Of a stretch of DNA of 64,000 bases, positions 27,334 through 35,223 are shown piece by piece. The notes beneath the pieces were generated by a model. It was not told where the DNA came from and did not search any database. It saw only the letters and a list, made by a program, of their open reading frames with translations. How positions within the stretch are numbered: position 1 is the first letter of the stretch; every line of letters starts with the position of its first letter. The position numbers were made by a program, and so were the translations under genes. Source of the DNA: Tardiphaga robiniae (GTDB taxonomy: Bacteria > Pseudomonadota > Alphaproteobacteria > Rhizobiales > Xanthobacteraceae); contig NZ_LVYV01000001.1 in NCBI RefSeq assembly GCF_001618955.1, positions 186,001 to 250,000 on the forward strand, given 5' to 3'.

Positions 27334-27433
27334 GGAGGCGCTTCTTCAGCGCCGTCTCGAAGGATGGCCGCACACTTCGACACCTCGGCCTCATGGTTCG
27401 AGACGGCGCAAGAACGCCTCCTCACCATGAGGG
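27322..27433. repeat. Inverted-repeat element copy B
   Basis: Ends CCCTCATCCTGAGGAG and CTCCTCACCATGAGGG as in copy A (26784). The left inner arm here is GGCGCTTCTTCAGCGCC, a self-complementary hairpin whose sequence appears in inverse form in the right arm of copy A. It overlaps the last codons of the GIY-YIG gene and ends 22 bases before the acetoacetate decarboxylase stop. Confidence 0.8.
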
Positions 27434-27454
27434 TCGGGCAGAGGCGCCCGCTTC

Positions 27455-28195
27455 CTATTTCGCCAAATAATCAAACGCCACTTCTCCCAACCCCAGCGTC
27501 AGGTCACACTTAAAGTGCAACGCCGACACGACCTCTCTCACCGGCAGCCGCGCCACATCCGCGAGCGCATGCGGAAAAAGGCCCAGCGCCGCCGGCCCGG
27601 TCCAGGCATCTTTCAGTTTGATATCCTCTAGATGATAGCGCACCAACTCGCAGATGCGCGGCGTGCCGTCCACATGCGGGATGATCTTGAGAATGAAATT
27701 GGGGATCGTCAGCGCCTTCATCACCGCGGCAGTATCCACCGGACTGTGCTTGTAGCCCATGGTGCCGGAGGCGCAGAGCACCGAACCGTAATGCAGCGTT
27801 CCGACCAGCACGTCGCTCTCCACCGCGATCTTCGGCGTCGCGCGCTTCTTCGGGAAGCCCCAGAGTTCGCGGCCGCCGGCAATCGGCGCATCGTCGTCGA
27901 GGTACATCGAATGGATGTAGATGCCCTCGACGCCATTGAGGCGCACCGGGATCGCCTGCCCGGTTTCGGTATAGTCGCCGAAGCCTGTGGAGTCAGGCAT
28001 GCGGATAAATTCGTATTTCACGATATTATCGACGATTTCCAGCGGCTCCGGCACCACGGCCTGCAGCGCCTCCATATCGGTGCGATAGCTGATGATGAAA
28101 TATTCGCGGTCGTAGAATTTGTAGGGCCCGCGCGGAAATGACGGATTGGTCAGCGGCATCGAATAGGCGTTACGCCTGACGTCATCGATCTTCAT
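27455..28195 (-). CDS. adc: Acetoacetate decarboxylase
   Basis: A 246-residue ADC-family enzyme that decarboxylates acetoacetate to acetone and CO2 through a Schiff base. The active-site lysine pair lies in [12 protein letters not shown] (about residues 108-119), preceded by [14 protein letters not shown] and the N-terminal [22 protein letters not shown]. Length is close to the Clostridium enzyme. No acetoacetyl-CoA transferase gene is adjacent, so the source of substrate is not shown by context. Single gene on the minus strand. Confidence 0.92.
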   Translation of the reverse strand: MKIDDVRRNAYSMPLTNPSFPRGPYKFYDREYFIISYRTDMEALQAVVPEPLEIVDNIVKYEFIRMPDSTGFGDYTETGQAIPVRLNGVEGIYIHSMYLDDDAPIAGGRELWGFPKKRATPKIAVESDVLVGTLHYGSVLCASGTMGYKHSPVDTAAVMKALTIPNFILKIIPHVDGTPRICELVRYHLEDIKLKDAWTGPAALGLFPHALADVARLPVREVVSALHFKCDLTLGLGEVAFDYLAK

Positions 28196-28377
28196 GAAGC
28201 CCCCTGTGATCTCGTTGGCAGAGAGTATGGGGGCGAGAGATGAAACTGGCGAGATCAGATTGCGGGCAGGGTCAACAAACTCGGAAATTCATCCCAAGGA
28301 CCAAGTCGCGTCGCCACGAATGGAATATCCGTTCGCAGCAGGATGGCTGCAAAACGAAATTTTGAAAGGAGCGCCGA

Positions 28378-28716
28378 CTACTTCGTCGTGATCGGAGGCG
28401 CAGTCTTCTCGGCCGGCGCTGGCGGCAGCGCCGGCTTGGCGCCGGCGTCCCGCGATTCTGCATCGGGACGCGCCGGCTGCGGCGGTGTTTCCTGCGGGCG
28501 CTGGCCAGTGGTCGCCGGTTCTGCAGGGGCCGATGGCTTGCTTTCGGCACCCGGCGTTGACTGCAGCGGCGGCGTCGCCTGGGCAAATCGCGCGGATGGT
28601 GGCGTCAGGGTAAGCCGCGCCATTGCCGACGTCGATGCGCCCAATCCTGCAGCACTCGCCAGGATCGTGATCGCGAAATACGTCCGGAACACACGCATCT
28701 GGGTCGTCGGGATCAT
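28378..28716 (-). CDS. Small proline-rich secreted protein, unknown function
   Basis: A 112-residue protein if the ATG at 28716 is used (28698 is also possible); both give a signal peptide (FRTYFAITILASAAGLGAST-then-AMA). The mature part is low-complexity Pro/Ala/Glu/Thr sequence with no recognised domain. Overlapping open frames occur on both strands here; this one is favoured only because of the signal peptide and codon character. It may be a periplasmic or envelope-associated protein. Confidence 0.5.
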   Translation of the reverse strand: MIPTTQMRVFRTYFAITILASAAGLGASTSAMARLTLTPPSARFAQATPPLQSTPGAESKPSAPAEPATTGQRPQETPPQPARPDAESRDAGAKPALPPAPAEKTAPPITTK

Positions 28717-28822
28717 GGCATCCACCGCAGTTAATGTGCGGTGACAACGGGAGCCGGTCGCCAAAGTTCCCGAGCCGGAAAGTCGCAGATCGCCGATGGC
28801 GCCTCGGACGTCTTTTAGACGA

Positions 28823-29539
28823 CTAGTCTTTGGTGCTGGCGTCCCATGTGGCGTTGCGTACACCGGCATGAGCCTCGAGCCGGGCGGCCACAGCATCCAG
28901 CTCCTTGGGATCGACGGCAGTCGAGACCAGCGTGGCCACGATCTCCTGCTGGGTGTCGCTCTGCTCGATCACCTCGACATCGCCGACCGGATATTTGGCG
29001 GCTTCCAGCGTCTCCTGCAGGCGCTCGCGCATCTCGGGCACCACCTCGGGCGAGACCGTGAGCCGCACGTAATAGGTCACTTCCGACGATTTCGCATCCA
29101 GCGGCGCCCGGTTGATCGCATTGACCAGCGGCCGCAGCAGCGTATTGCCGGCCAGCACGAAAACCGTGAGCGCGATGGCCTGCGCGATCATGTCCGCACC
29201 GGCGCAGGAGCCCACCGCGGCCGAACTCCACAGCGTCGCCGCTGTGTTGAGCCCGCGCACATTGGTGCCTTCCTTCATGATGACGCCCGCGCCGAGAAAG
29301 CCGATGCCGGAGACGACATAGGCGATCACGCGCACCGCGCCATCGGCACCGTGCAGCTGCATCGCAAGATCGACGAAAGCGGCCGCCCCGAGCGCCACCA
29401 GCACATTGGTGCGCAGGCCCGCGGTGCGCTGGCGATATTGCCGCTCGGCGCCGATCAGCGTGCCCAGCACAAAGGCCACCGCCAGGCTGAGCAAGGTGTC
29501 GAGGAAGTCGTAGGTCTGGAATGTTGCCAAAAATCGCAT
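28823..29539 (-). CDS. MgtC/SapB-family membrane protein
   Basis: A 238-residue protein starting at ATG 29539 (MRFLATFQTYDFLDTLLSL); further upstream in-frame sequence is not family-like. The N-terminal MgtC domain has four to five helices with the conserved LGTLIGAERQYRQRTAGLRTN start, G-I-G-F-L-G-A-G-V-I and N-T-A-A-T-L-W. A C-terminal ACT-like cytoplasmic domain (about 160-238) is present. Family members help adaptation to low magnesium and acid, in Salmonella by acting on the F-ATPase. It lies 94 bases after the zinc operon on the same strand, but the connection is not certain. Confidence 0.88.
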   Translation of the reverse strand: MRFLATFQTYDFLDTLLSLAVAFVLGTLIGAERQYRQRTAGLRTNVLVALGAAAFVDLAMQLHGADGAVRVIAYVVSGIGFLGAGVIMKEGTNVRGLNTAATLWSSAAVGSCAGADMIAQAIALTVFVLAGNTLLRPLVNAINRAPLDAKSSEVTYYVRLTVSPEVVPEMRERLQETLEAAKYPVGDVEVIEQSDTQQEIVATLVSTAVDPKELDAVAARLEAHAGVRNATWDASTKD

Positions 29540-29633
29540 GATGCCTGCATGCGTACAGGAAGTGACGGGCGGATGACAATGCCGCCTCGCACCGACCGTC
29601 GTGAACTCTCTCCCCACAGGGGAGGTGAAAGAG

Positions 29634-30656
29634 CTACAGCTCCAGCAGCCCGGCGTCGCCGTCCTGATCGGCAAAAGCCAGCAGCGTACCCTTGGCATTC
29701 CAGGCCAGCGCGCTGACGGGCTGCCCTTTGTTGGCGCGTACCAGAATTTCCGCGCCATCGGTCATGCGGACCATCAGGATGGTGCCGTCACTGTAACCGG
29801 CGGCGAGGATGTCCTGCTTGGGATGACAGGCCACCATGGTGACCTTGGCCTTGAGCGGCGCCAGCATGGCCGGCTCCTTGCCCATCGGACCATCCTTGCT
29901 GGCAAACGGCCAGACGATGACCGTATCGGCGCCCGAGGTCGCGAGACCCTTGCCACCGGCGCTCCAGGAAATCGAGCGCACGCGTGCCGGATAACCGGTC
30001 ATGCGCATGTGCTTGCCGTCGACGAGACGCCAGCCATGCAGCGCGGGCTCATGCATCGCGGTGACCAGAAACTTGTTGTCCGGGCTGAAAGTCACGCCGA
30101 GATGCGAGCCCGCCCATTCCAGCACTTCCGCATTGCCGGCCATGTTGGGAAACCATAGCGTCACGCCGTTGTAATGCGCGATCGCGAGCCGGAGCCCCTT
30201 GGGCGCAAATGCCAGACCGCCAACGGTCGATGGCACCTCGAAGGATTTCACCTCGCCCTTCGGCGCCTGCACGAAGGCGGTCTTGCCCGCCGACCACGCC
30301 ACGGCGCCGTCGGGATGCAAAGCTACACTGTCGATCCAACGCCGCTTGGCGTCGGTCGCGAAGGTCGAGACCGCACCCTCACGATCGAGCACGACGACCT
30401 TGCCGTCATCACAGCCCATGACGATGCGCTTGCCGTCGGAGGTCGAGCACAGGATGCCGCCGAACGCGACCTCGACCGGCGACATCGCGCCTGCCGGATC
30501 GACCAGGGTGACTTTCTCTTCGGCGCCGACAAAGGCTGCCTTGTCGCCGAGAAAATGCACGGCCGTAACGGCCGCACCAATTGCCACGGGCACGACACGG
30601 TCGGTGACCGAGACGATGGATTCCTGCTCCTGCAGCGGGTTGAAATCGGACATCAT
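29634..30656 (-). CDS. Cytoplasmic WD40-repeat protein coupled to CobW
   Basis: A 340-residue beta-propeller protein with repeated blades of the pattern aromatic/hydrophobic-S-P/A-D/G-x-x-L...V-x-x-W/V, for example VTFSPDNKFLVTAMHEPALHGW and ISWSAGGKGLATSGADTVIVW. No signal peptide or membrane segment is seen, so it should be cytoplasmic. Its ATG (30656, or the next one at 30653) shares a base with the CobW stop codon (TGATG), showing translational coupling. AztD, a periplasmic zinc chaperone, is also a propeller but has a signal peptide; this protein is not simply AztD. As last gene of a Zur-controlled operon, it is likely to work with CobW in zinc allocation (inference). Confidence 0.82.
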   Translation of the reverse strand: MMSDFNPLQEQESIVSVTDRVVPVAIGAAVTAVHFLGDKAAFVGAEEKVTLVDPAGAMSPVEVAFGGILCSTSDGKRIVMGCDDGKVVVLDREGAVSTFATDAKRRWIDSVALHPDGAVAWSAGKTAFVQAPKGEVKSFEVPSTVGGLAFAPKGLRLAIAHYNGVTLWFPNMAGNAEVLEWAGSHLGVTFSPDNKFLVTAMHEPALHGWRLVDGKHMRMTGYPARVRSISWSAGGKGLATSGADTVIVWPFASKDGPMGKEPAMLAPLKAKVTMVACHPKQDILAAGYSDGTILMVRMTDGAEILVRANKGQPVSALAWNAKGTLLAFADQDGDAGLLEL

Positions 30657-31699
30657 CAGGCGGGGATGCAGCGTTCGAAGCCGTCGCGGATCAGCTGCTC
30701 GGGCAGATCGCGACCGATAAAGACAAGACGGCTTTCGCGCTTCTCGCCGTCCTTCCACGGCCGCTGATGATCGCCTTCCAGCATCATGTGCACGCCCTGA
30801 AACACATAGCGGTCATCGTCGCCGGAGAAGGACAGGATGCCCTTGGAGCGCAGGATCTTGCCGCCCTCCTTGGCCATCAGGTCCTGCAGCCACGGCATGA
30901 AGGTCGATGCATCGAGCGCCTTGTCGGTGCGCAGCGACATCGAATGCATGTCTTCATCGTGATAGTGCTTCAGCCCGCCATGACCGTGATCATGGTGGTG
31001 ATGATGGCCGTGATCGTGGTCATGATGATCGTGACCGTCGTCCGCGTTGAGGAATTCCGGTTCGATCTCCAGAATACGGTCGAGATCGAAGGCGCCACGC
31101 TCCAGCACGTCGGACAGTTTCACCTGCGCGCGTTCGGTCTTGTGCAGCTTGGCGTAGGGGTTGATGGCGCGGATGCGTGCCTCGACTTCGGCGAGCTCGG
31201 CCTTCGACACGAGATCGATCTTGTTCAGCACGATGACGTCGGCAAAGGCGATCTGGTTCTTGGCTTCCGGCGCATCCTTGAGGCGGTCGCTCAGCCATTT
31301 GGCATCGGCCACGGTCACGACGGCATCGAGCCGCGCATGGGCCTGCACGTCCTCGTCGACGAAGAAGGTCTGCGCCACCGGGGCTGGATCGGCGAGGCCC
31401 GTGGTCTCGACGATGATCGCGTCGAACTTGCCCTTGCGCTTCATCAGGCCATCGAGAATGCGCACGAGATCGCCGCGCACGGTGCAGCAGACGCAGCCGT
31501 TGTTCATCTCGAACACTTCTTCGTCCGCGCCGATGATGAGATCGTTGTCGATGCCGATCTCGCCGAATTCGTTGACGATCACAGCGTATTTCTTGCCGTG
31601 ATTTTCCGACAGGATGCGGTTCAGCAGCGTGGTCTTGCCGGCGCCGAGATAGCCGGTCAGCACGGTCACGGGAATTTTGTTGGCAGTCGCTTCAGACAT
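30656..31699 (-). CDS. CobW/COG0523 GTPase with His-rich loop (zinc metallochaperone type)
   Basis: A 347-residue G3E GTPase starting at ATG 31699, which has GGAGTG just upstream; a GTG two codons earlier is possible. Walker A is GYLGAGKTT (residues about 17-25), the metal-binding C-x-C-C is Cys69-Val-Cys71-Cys72, Walker B ends in E-T-T-G-L-A-D-P, and NKID gives base recognition. A His/Asp-rich loop (about 222-250) precedes the CobW C-terminal domain. COG0523 proteins in zinc-limitation operons (ZigA, ZNG1 type) transfer zinc to client enzymes. It lies 56 bases after the zinc-binding protein gene and overlaps the WD40 gene. Confidence 0.92.
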   Translation of the reverse strand: MSEATANKIPVTVLTGYLGAGKTTLLNRILSENHGKKYAVIVNEFGEIGIDNDLIIGADEEVFEMNNGCVCCTVRGDLVRILDGLMKRKGKFDAIIVETTGLADPAPVAQTFFVDEDVQAHARLDAVVTVADAKWLSDRLKDAPEAKNQIAFADVIVLNKIDLVSKAELAEVEARIRAINPYAKLHKTERAQVKLSDVLERGAFDLDRILEIEPEFLNADDGHDHHDHDHGHHHHHDHGHGGLKHYHDEDMHSMSLRTDKALDASTFMPWLQDLMAKEGGKILRSKGILSFSGDDDRYVFQGVHMMLEGDHQRPWKDGEKRESRLVFIGRDLPEQLIRDGFERCIPA

Positions 31700-31755
31700 G
31701 ATCACTCCGGCGGGGTCTTTTCAGGGGCAGCGCCGGCAGCAGGGGTGCCCCTGCG

Positions 31756-32637
31756 CTAACTGGTCAGCGCGCTCGTCAGCGCCTTTATATTGTGCCTGAC
31801 CATATCAATGTAAGTGGGTGCATCGCCGTTTTCGGCCGTCAGACTGTCCGAAAACAGCGTTCCGCCGATTTTTGCCCCGGTCTCGGCGGCGATCCGGCGC
31901 ATCAGCCGTGGATCGGCGATGTTTTCCAGAAAAACAGCCGGAATTTTCGAGATCTTGAGCTGGGTGATGATGACCGCGATATCTTTCGCGCTGGGCTCGG
32001 AATCCGTCGAAACGCCCTGCGGCGCAATAAATTCGATGCCATAGGCTGCCGCGAAATAGCCGAAGGCATCATGGGTCGAGATCACCTTGCGGTGCGCCGC
32101 GGGAATGGTGGCGATAGCCGCCTTCACATCACTGTCGAGGGCCGTCAGCTTTGCGAGATAGGCCTCGGCGTTCGCCTTGTAGATGTCGGCACCTGCCGGA
32201 TCGGCCTTGGCCAGCGCATCGCGAATGTTTGCGACGTAGACCTTGGCATTGCCCACCGACTGCCAGGCATGGGGATCTTCATGGGAGTCGAGCTTGCGCG
32301 GTGCGATGCCCTGGGTTGCGGTGACGATGACAGCCTTGCCGCCGGATGATTTCACCAGCCGCGGCAGCCAGCCTTCGAAGCCGAGGCCGTTGATCACCAC
32401 GAGCTTCGCATCGGCTATCTTTTTCGCGTCACGCGGCGTCGGTGTGTAGACATGCGCATCACCGTTCGGGCCGACCAGGGTCGTAACGGCGACCCGCTCG
32501 CCACCGACATTGCGCACGAGGTCACCCAGGATGGAGAAACTCGCGACGACGTCGATCCTGTCCTGTGCACGCGCCGGAAGGATCGCAGTGATCAGCGAAG
32601 TCACGGCGCAAAGGAGCAAAACGCAAGATTTCCGCAT
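31756..32637 (-). CDS. znuA: Zinc ABC transporter periplasmic binding protein
   Basis: A 293-residue cluster A-I metal-binding lipocone protein with signal peptide (ends ILPARAQ). Predicted ligands are His62 (GDAHVYTP), His123 (DPHAW), His189 (STHDAFGYF) and Asp264 (LFSDSL), the arrangement seen in zinc and manganese receptors. The long His-rich loop of E. coli ZnuA is absent; only a short D-S-H-E-D-P-H segment is present, closer to AztC/SitA-like forms. Zinc is favoured over manganese because of the Zur palindrome and CobW gene. A GTG at 32646 is an alternative start. It follows the permease gene with 11 bases between. Confidence 0.88.
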   Translation of the reverse strand: MRKSCVLLLCAVTSLITAILPARAQDRIDVVASFSILGDLVRNVGGERVAVTTLVGPNGDAHVYTPTPRDAKKIADAKLVVINGLGFEGWLPRLVKSSGGKAVIVTATQGIAPRKLDSHEDPHAWQSVGNAKVYVANIRDALAKADPAGADIYKANAEAYLAKLTALDSDVKAAIATIPAAHRKVISTHDAFGYFAAAYGIEFIAPQGVSTDSEPSAKDIAVIITQLKISKIPAVFLENIADPRLMRRIAAETGAKIGGTLFSDSLTAENGDAPTYIDMVRHNIKALTSALTS

Positions 32638-32648
32638 GACTGACACAC

Positions 32649-33518
32649 CTACGCCTCAAGATGCCGGCCGGGGAACAACTGCCTCACCAAGCCACTGACA
32701 TTACCGAACAAAACCGAAAATACGTAGAGTACTGCGGCGACCAGAATGATCGCAGGGCCGGACGGCACCTTGGTCTGGAACGACAGCACCAGACCGAAGT
32801 AACCGGAGATCATCGCGCTCGCGACGGAGATCATCATCATCCCCGTGATATCGCGCGACCAGAAGCGCGCGATGCCCGCCGGCAGGATCATCAGGCCCAC
32901 CGCAAGCAGCGTGCCGAGCGCATGAAAGCCGTTGACGAGATTGACGACGACCAGCGCGAGAAATGCGAGATGCGCGGGCGCGCCGGCGCGCGAGACCGTG
33001 CGCAGAAACACCGGGTCGACGCATTCGATCACCAACGGGCGATAGATCACCGCCATCACCACCAGCGTGATGGTCGCGTTGAACGCGATCACCAGCAGCG
33101 TCTGATCGTCGAGCGCGAGGATATTGCCGAACAGCACATGTAGCAGATCGATATTGGTGCCGCGCATCGAGACGATGGTGACGCCCACCGCCAGCGAGAC
33201 GAGGTAGAATGCCGCGAGCGAGGCATCTTCCTTGATCACGGTGACGCGGGACACCAGACCCGCGAGCAGCGCGACGGAAAAGCCTGCAATCAGGCCGCCG
33301 AACGTCATCGCAAACAGATTGAGCCCGGAAAACAGGAAACCGATGGCGGCGCCCGGCAGGATCGCATGCGCCATGGCGTCGCCGACAAGACTCATCCGCC
33401 GCAACATCAGGAACACGCCGATGGGCGCGCCGCCGAGTGCCAGCGCGACCACGCCCGCGAGCGCACGACGCATGAACTCGAATTCGAGAAAGGGCGCGAT
33501 CAGCGCATCGTAAAGCAT
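32649..33518 (-). CDS. znuB: Zinc ABC transporter permease
   Basis: A 289-residue inner-membrane protein of the ABC-3 family with about eight membrane helices. Conserved segments include RRMSLVGDAMAHAILPGAAIGF (about residues 40-61), the family ATPase-contact region, and H-A-L-G-T-L-L-A-V-G-L-M-I-L-P-A near residue 205. It forms the channel for the ATPase encoded 5 bases upstream and the binding protein encoded downstream. Confidence 0.92.
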   Translation of the reverse strand: MLYDALIAPFLEFEFMRRALAGVVALALGGAPIGVFLMLRRMSLVGDAMAHAILPGAAIGFLFSGLNLFAMTFGGLIAGFSVALLAGLVSRVTVIKEDASLAAFYLVSLAVGVTIVSMRGTNIDLLHVLFGNILALDDQTLLVIAFNATITLVVMAVIYRPLVIECVDPVFLRTVSRAGAPAHLAFLALVVVNLVNGFHALGTLLAVGLMILPAGIARFWSRDITGMMMISVASAMISGYFGLVLSFQTKVPSGPAIILVAAVLYVFSVLFGNVSGLVRQLFPGRHLEA

Positions 33519-33523
33519 GTCGA

Positions 33524-34282
33524 TCAGGCCGCCCGCGAATGTGCGGGATCGACGACGCAGGTACCCGCGCCGTCATCGAAGGCTTCACACATGCGCCGCG
33601 CCTCCAGCAGGTTATCCGCCGTCAGCACCTGTTGGGTTGGTCCCCAGGCGACAGAGCCACGCGCCAGCAGCAGCGTCTCCGGGAAATGCGCGCGCACCAT
33701 CTCCATATCGTGCAGCGCCGCCAGCACCGTGCGCTTTTCGGCATGCCAGTGACGAACCAGCGCAATCAGATCGGCCGACGTCTTGGTATCGATCGCATTG
33801 AACGGCTCGTCGAGTACGATGACGCGCGCATCCTGCAGCAATACGCGCGCGAACAGCATGCGCTGCATCTGGCCGCCGGACAGCGTGCCGATATTGCGGT
33901 TCTCGAATCCGTTGAGGCCAACAGCGGCGAGTGCCTGTCCGATCTGTTCGCGCGCCTTCTTGCCAAGGCCGCCGAATATGCCGGTCGTGCGCCACAGGCC
34001 AGTACCGACGAAATCGAACACCGAGATAGGGAATGTGCGGTCGATATCGACGCTCTGCGGCAGATAGGCGATGTCGCGCGCCTTCAGGCCGCCAAGTGTG
34101 ATCGCGCCCGTCAGCGGCTTCAGGATGCCGACGATGCCGCGAAACAGTGTGGACTTGCCGGCGCCGTTCGGCCCGACCACCGCGAGCAAACTGCCAGCGG
34201 CGATCTCGCCATTGAGATGATGCACGGCTGGATGCCGGTCATAGCCCAGCGTGACGTTCTGGAAAGCGAGCTGTGCCGTCAT
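33524..34282 (-). CDS. znuC: Zinc ABC transporter ATP-binding protein
   Basis: A 252-residue ABC ATPase: Walker A GPNGAGKST (about 39-47), Q-loop in AYLPQSV, signature LSGGQMQR (about 138-145), Walker B VIVLDEP, and H-loop ALHD. It overlaps the stop of the His-rich mini-gene by four bases (ATGA), so it is the second gene of the operon. The C-terminal 30 residues are variable. It energises metal import through the ABC-3 permease. Confidence 0.92.
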   Translation of the reverse strand: MTAQLAFQNVTLGYDRHPAVHHLNGEIAAGSLLAVVGPNGAGKSTLFRGIVGILKPLTGAITLGGLKARDIAYLPQSVDIDRTFPISVFDFVGTGLWRTTGIFGGLGKKAREQIGQALAAVGLNGFENRNIGTLSGGQMQRMLFARVLLQDARVIVLDEPFNAIDTKTSADLIALVRHWHAEKRTVLAALHDMEMVRAHFPETLLLARGSVAWGPTQQVLTADNLLEARRMCEAFDDGAGTCVVDPAHSRAA

Positions 34283-34491
34283 GATGGCCTCATCGCCAGC
34301 AGAACCACCGCCCAGAGCGCTGCGGAAACCGCCAGCGCGGCCCCCAGCCGTGCCGGCAACGTCATGCGCAAGATCGACCAGGGTGCTGGCTGGGCCGGAT
34401 GCGGGCTTGCCGGGCCATGACTGTGCGTATGACCATGGCCGTGCGCGTGACCATGGGAGTGGTCATGACCGTGGGAATGGGAATGCGCCAT
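34279..34491 (-). CDS. His-rich membrane-anchored mini-protein, first gene of zinc operon
   Basis: A 70-residue protein. From ATG 34491, His occupies every odd position from residue 3 to residue 25 (12 His in 23 residues, alternating with Ser, Gly, Asp, Ala or Thr), then a Pro/Ala linker and one membrane helix (about 43-65, LGAALAVSAALWAVVLLAM). An upstream in-frame ATG at 34542 would run into the operator and is not favoured. The stop overlaps the ATPase start as ATGA. The sequence suggests a membrane-tethered zinc-binding tail that captures or buffers zinc beside the transporter. I know no characterised homologue of this exact form. Confidence 0.75.
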   Translation of the reverse strand: MAHSHSHGHDHSHGHAHGHGHTHSHGPASPHPAQPAPWSILRMTLPARLGAALAVSAALWAVVLLAMRPS

Positions 34492-34544
34492 GAAATCGGG
34501 CCTGGCCAATGAATATCCGACGCCAAGGCGCCTGACTGTCATTT

Positions 34545-34561
34545 ATGTTATATTATAACAT
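34545..34561. promoter_or_regulatory. Zur box of the zinc operon
   Basis: ATGTTATATTATAACAT is a perfect 17-base palindrome (8-1-8) located 54 bases before the first start codon of the zinc operon. It matches the core of the known Zur operator (ATGTTATA-N-TATAACAT). Its position, gene content and perfection make Zur control very likely; a zur gene is not in the window. Confidence 0.88.
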
Positions 34562-34580
34562 ACCGCAAGCCCAGGAGAGC

Positions 34581-34955
34581 TCAGGCAAAGTGGCGAACCA
34601 GCGCCAGACCAGCAAAAAGCCCGGCAATCGACAGCACCACTGAGCCCAGCACATAGGCCAGGGCGAGGCCCAATTCGCCGCGCTCGTAGAGCACTGCCGT
34701 ATCCAGTGAGAAGGCCGAAAAGGTCGTGTAGCCGCCGAGAATGCCGGTCATCAGGAACAGGCGCCAGGGCTGCGAGGCCTCGCCCTTGAAGGCGAGATAG
34801 CCGGCAATCAGGCCCATCACGGTCGAGCCGGTGATGTTGATGAGGAAGGTGCCCCAGGGGAAAGCCGTGCCTAAGCCCCGCGCGCTGGCGACGTTGACGG
34901 CGTAGCGCAAGGTCGAGCCGAGCCCGCCGCCGACGAAAACCAGAATGTAATTCAT
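34581..34955 (-). CDS. crcB: Fluoride channel CrcB/Fluc
   Basis: A 124-residue four-helix membrane protein from ATG 34955 (MNYILVFVGGGLGSTLRY); an ATG five codons earlier is possible. Conserved features are the G-G-x-G-x-x-x-R-Y N terminus, G-T-F-x-x-N-x-x-G-S in helix 2, and the T-G-x-x-G-G-x-T-T-F-S-A-F-S motif lining the fluoride pore. Works as an antiparallel homodimer channel exporting F-. It reads toward the Zur box of the zinc operon, and ends 20 bases before it. No fluoride riboswitch was recognised upstream. Confidence 0.92.
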   Translation of the reverse strand: MNYILVFVGGGLGSTLRYAVNVASARGLGTAFPWGTFLINITGSTVMGLIAGYLAFKGEASQPWRLFLMTGILGGYTTFSAFSLDTAVLYERGELGLALAYVLGSVVLSIAGLFAGLALVRHFA

Positions 34956-35100
34956 CACCTGTCCCACCATGGCAAAGCTGAAGCTAACGCCAAATCCCGC
35001 TTCGGGTTTTTGCCGCAAGCCCTGGGGGACAGCAAGTCACGAAGAAGCACCCCAGTAAAAAGGCGGCAGCTTACGCCGCCGCCCTTGATATTCTCTGCCT

Positions 35101-35150
35101 GTCATTGCCGGGCAGCGCGAATCGAGCTTCGCTAGATGACCCGGCAATCC
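35101..35150. repeat. Intergenic palindromic repeat (GTCATTGCCGGG family)
   Basis: ATTGCCGGG (35104-35112) and CCCGGCAAT (35140-35148) are perfect inverted 9-mers with a partly complementary centre. The element is in the space between crcB and sodB, which are both on the minus strand. Confidence 0.6.
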
Positions 35151-35180
35151 AGCACCTAAAGGACTCTTCGAAGAAGATGG

Positions 35181-35203
35181 GTACGCGGGTCAGGCCCGCG
35201 TAC
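35181..35203 (-). terminator. Hairpin after sodB
   Basis: GTACGCGGG and CCCGCGTAC pair over 9 bases with a 5-base loop, 20 bases beyond the sodB stop on the minus strand. No long T-run is present. Confidence 0.6.
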
Positions 35204-35223
35204 GACGTATGGCGCGTACTAGA

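Noticed and set aside
28343-28744. Plus-strand 133-codon frame overlapping the proline-rich secreted protein
   Set aside because: Gly/Ala-rich with no signal or domain; the minus-strand frame has a proper signal peptide. Some doubt remains for both.
29634-30656. Identification of the WD40 protein as AztD
   Set aside because: AztD is periplasmic with a signal peptide and His-rich zinc sites; this protein begins MMSDFNPLQEQE with no signal peptide.
34956-35060. Possible fluoride riboswitch before crcB
   Set aside because: I looked for the conserved crcB-motif segments on the minus strand and did not find them; the space is short and includes a normal ribosome-binding region.
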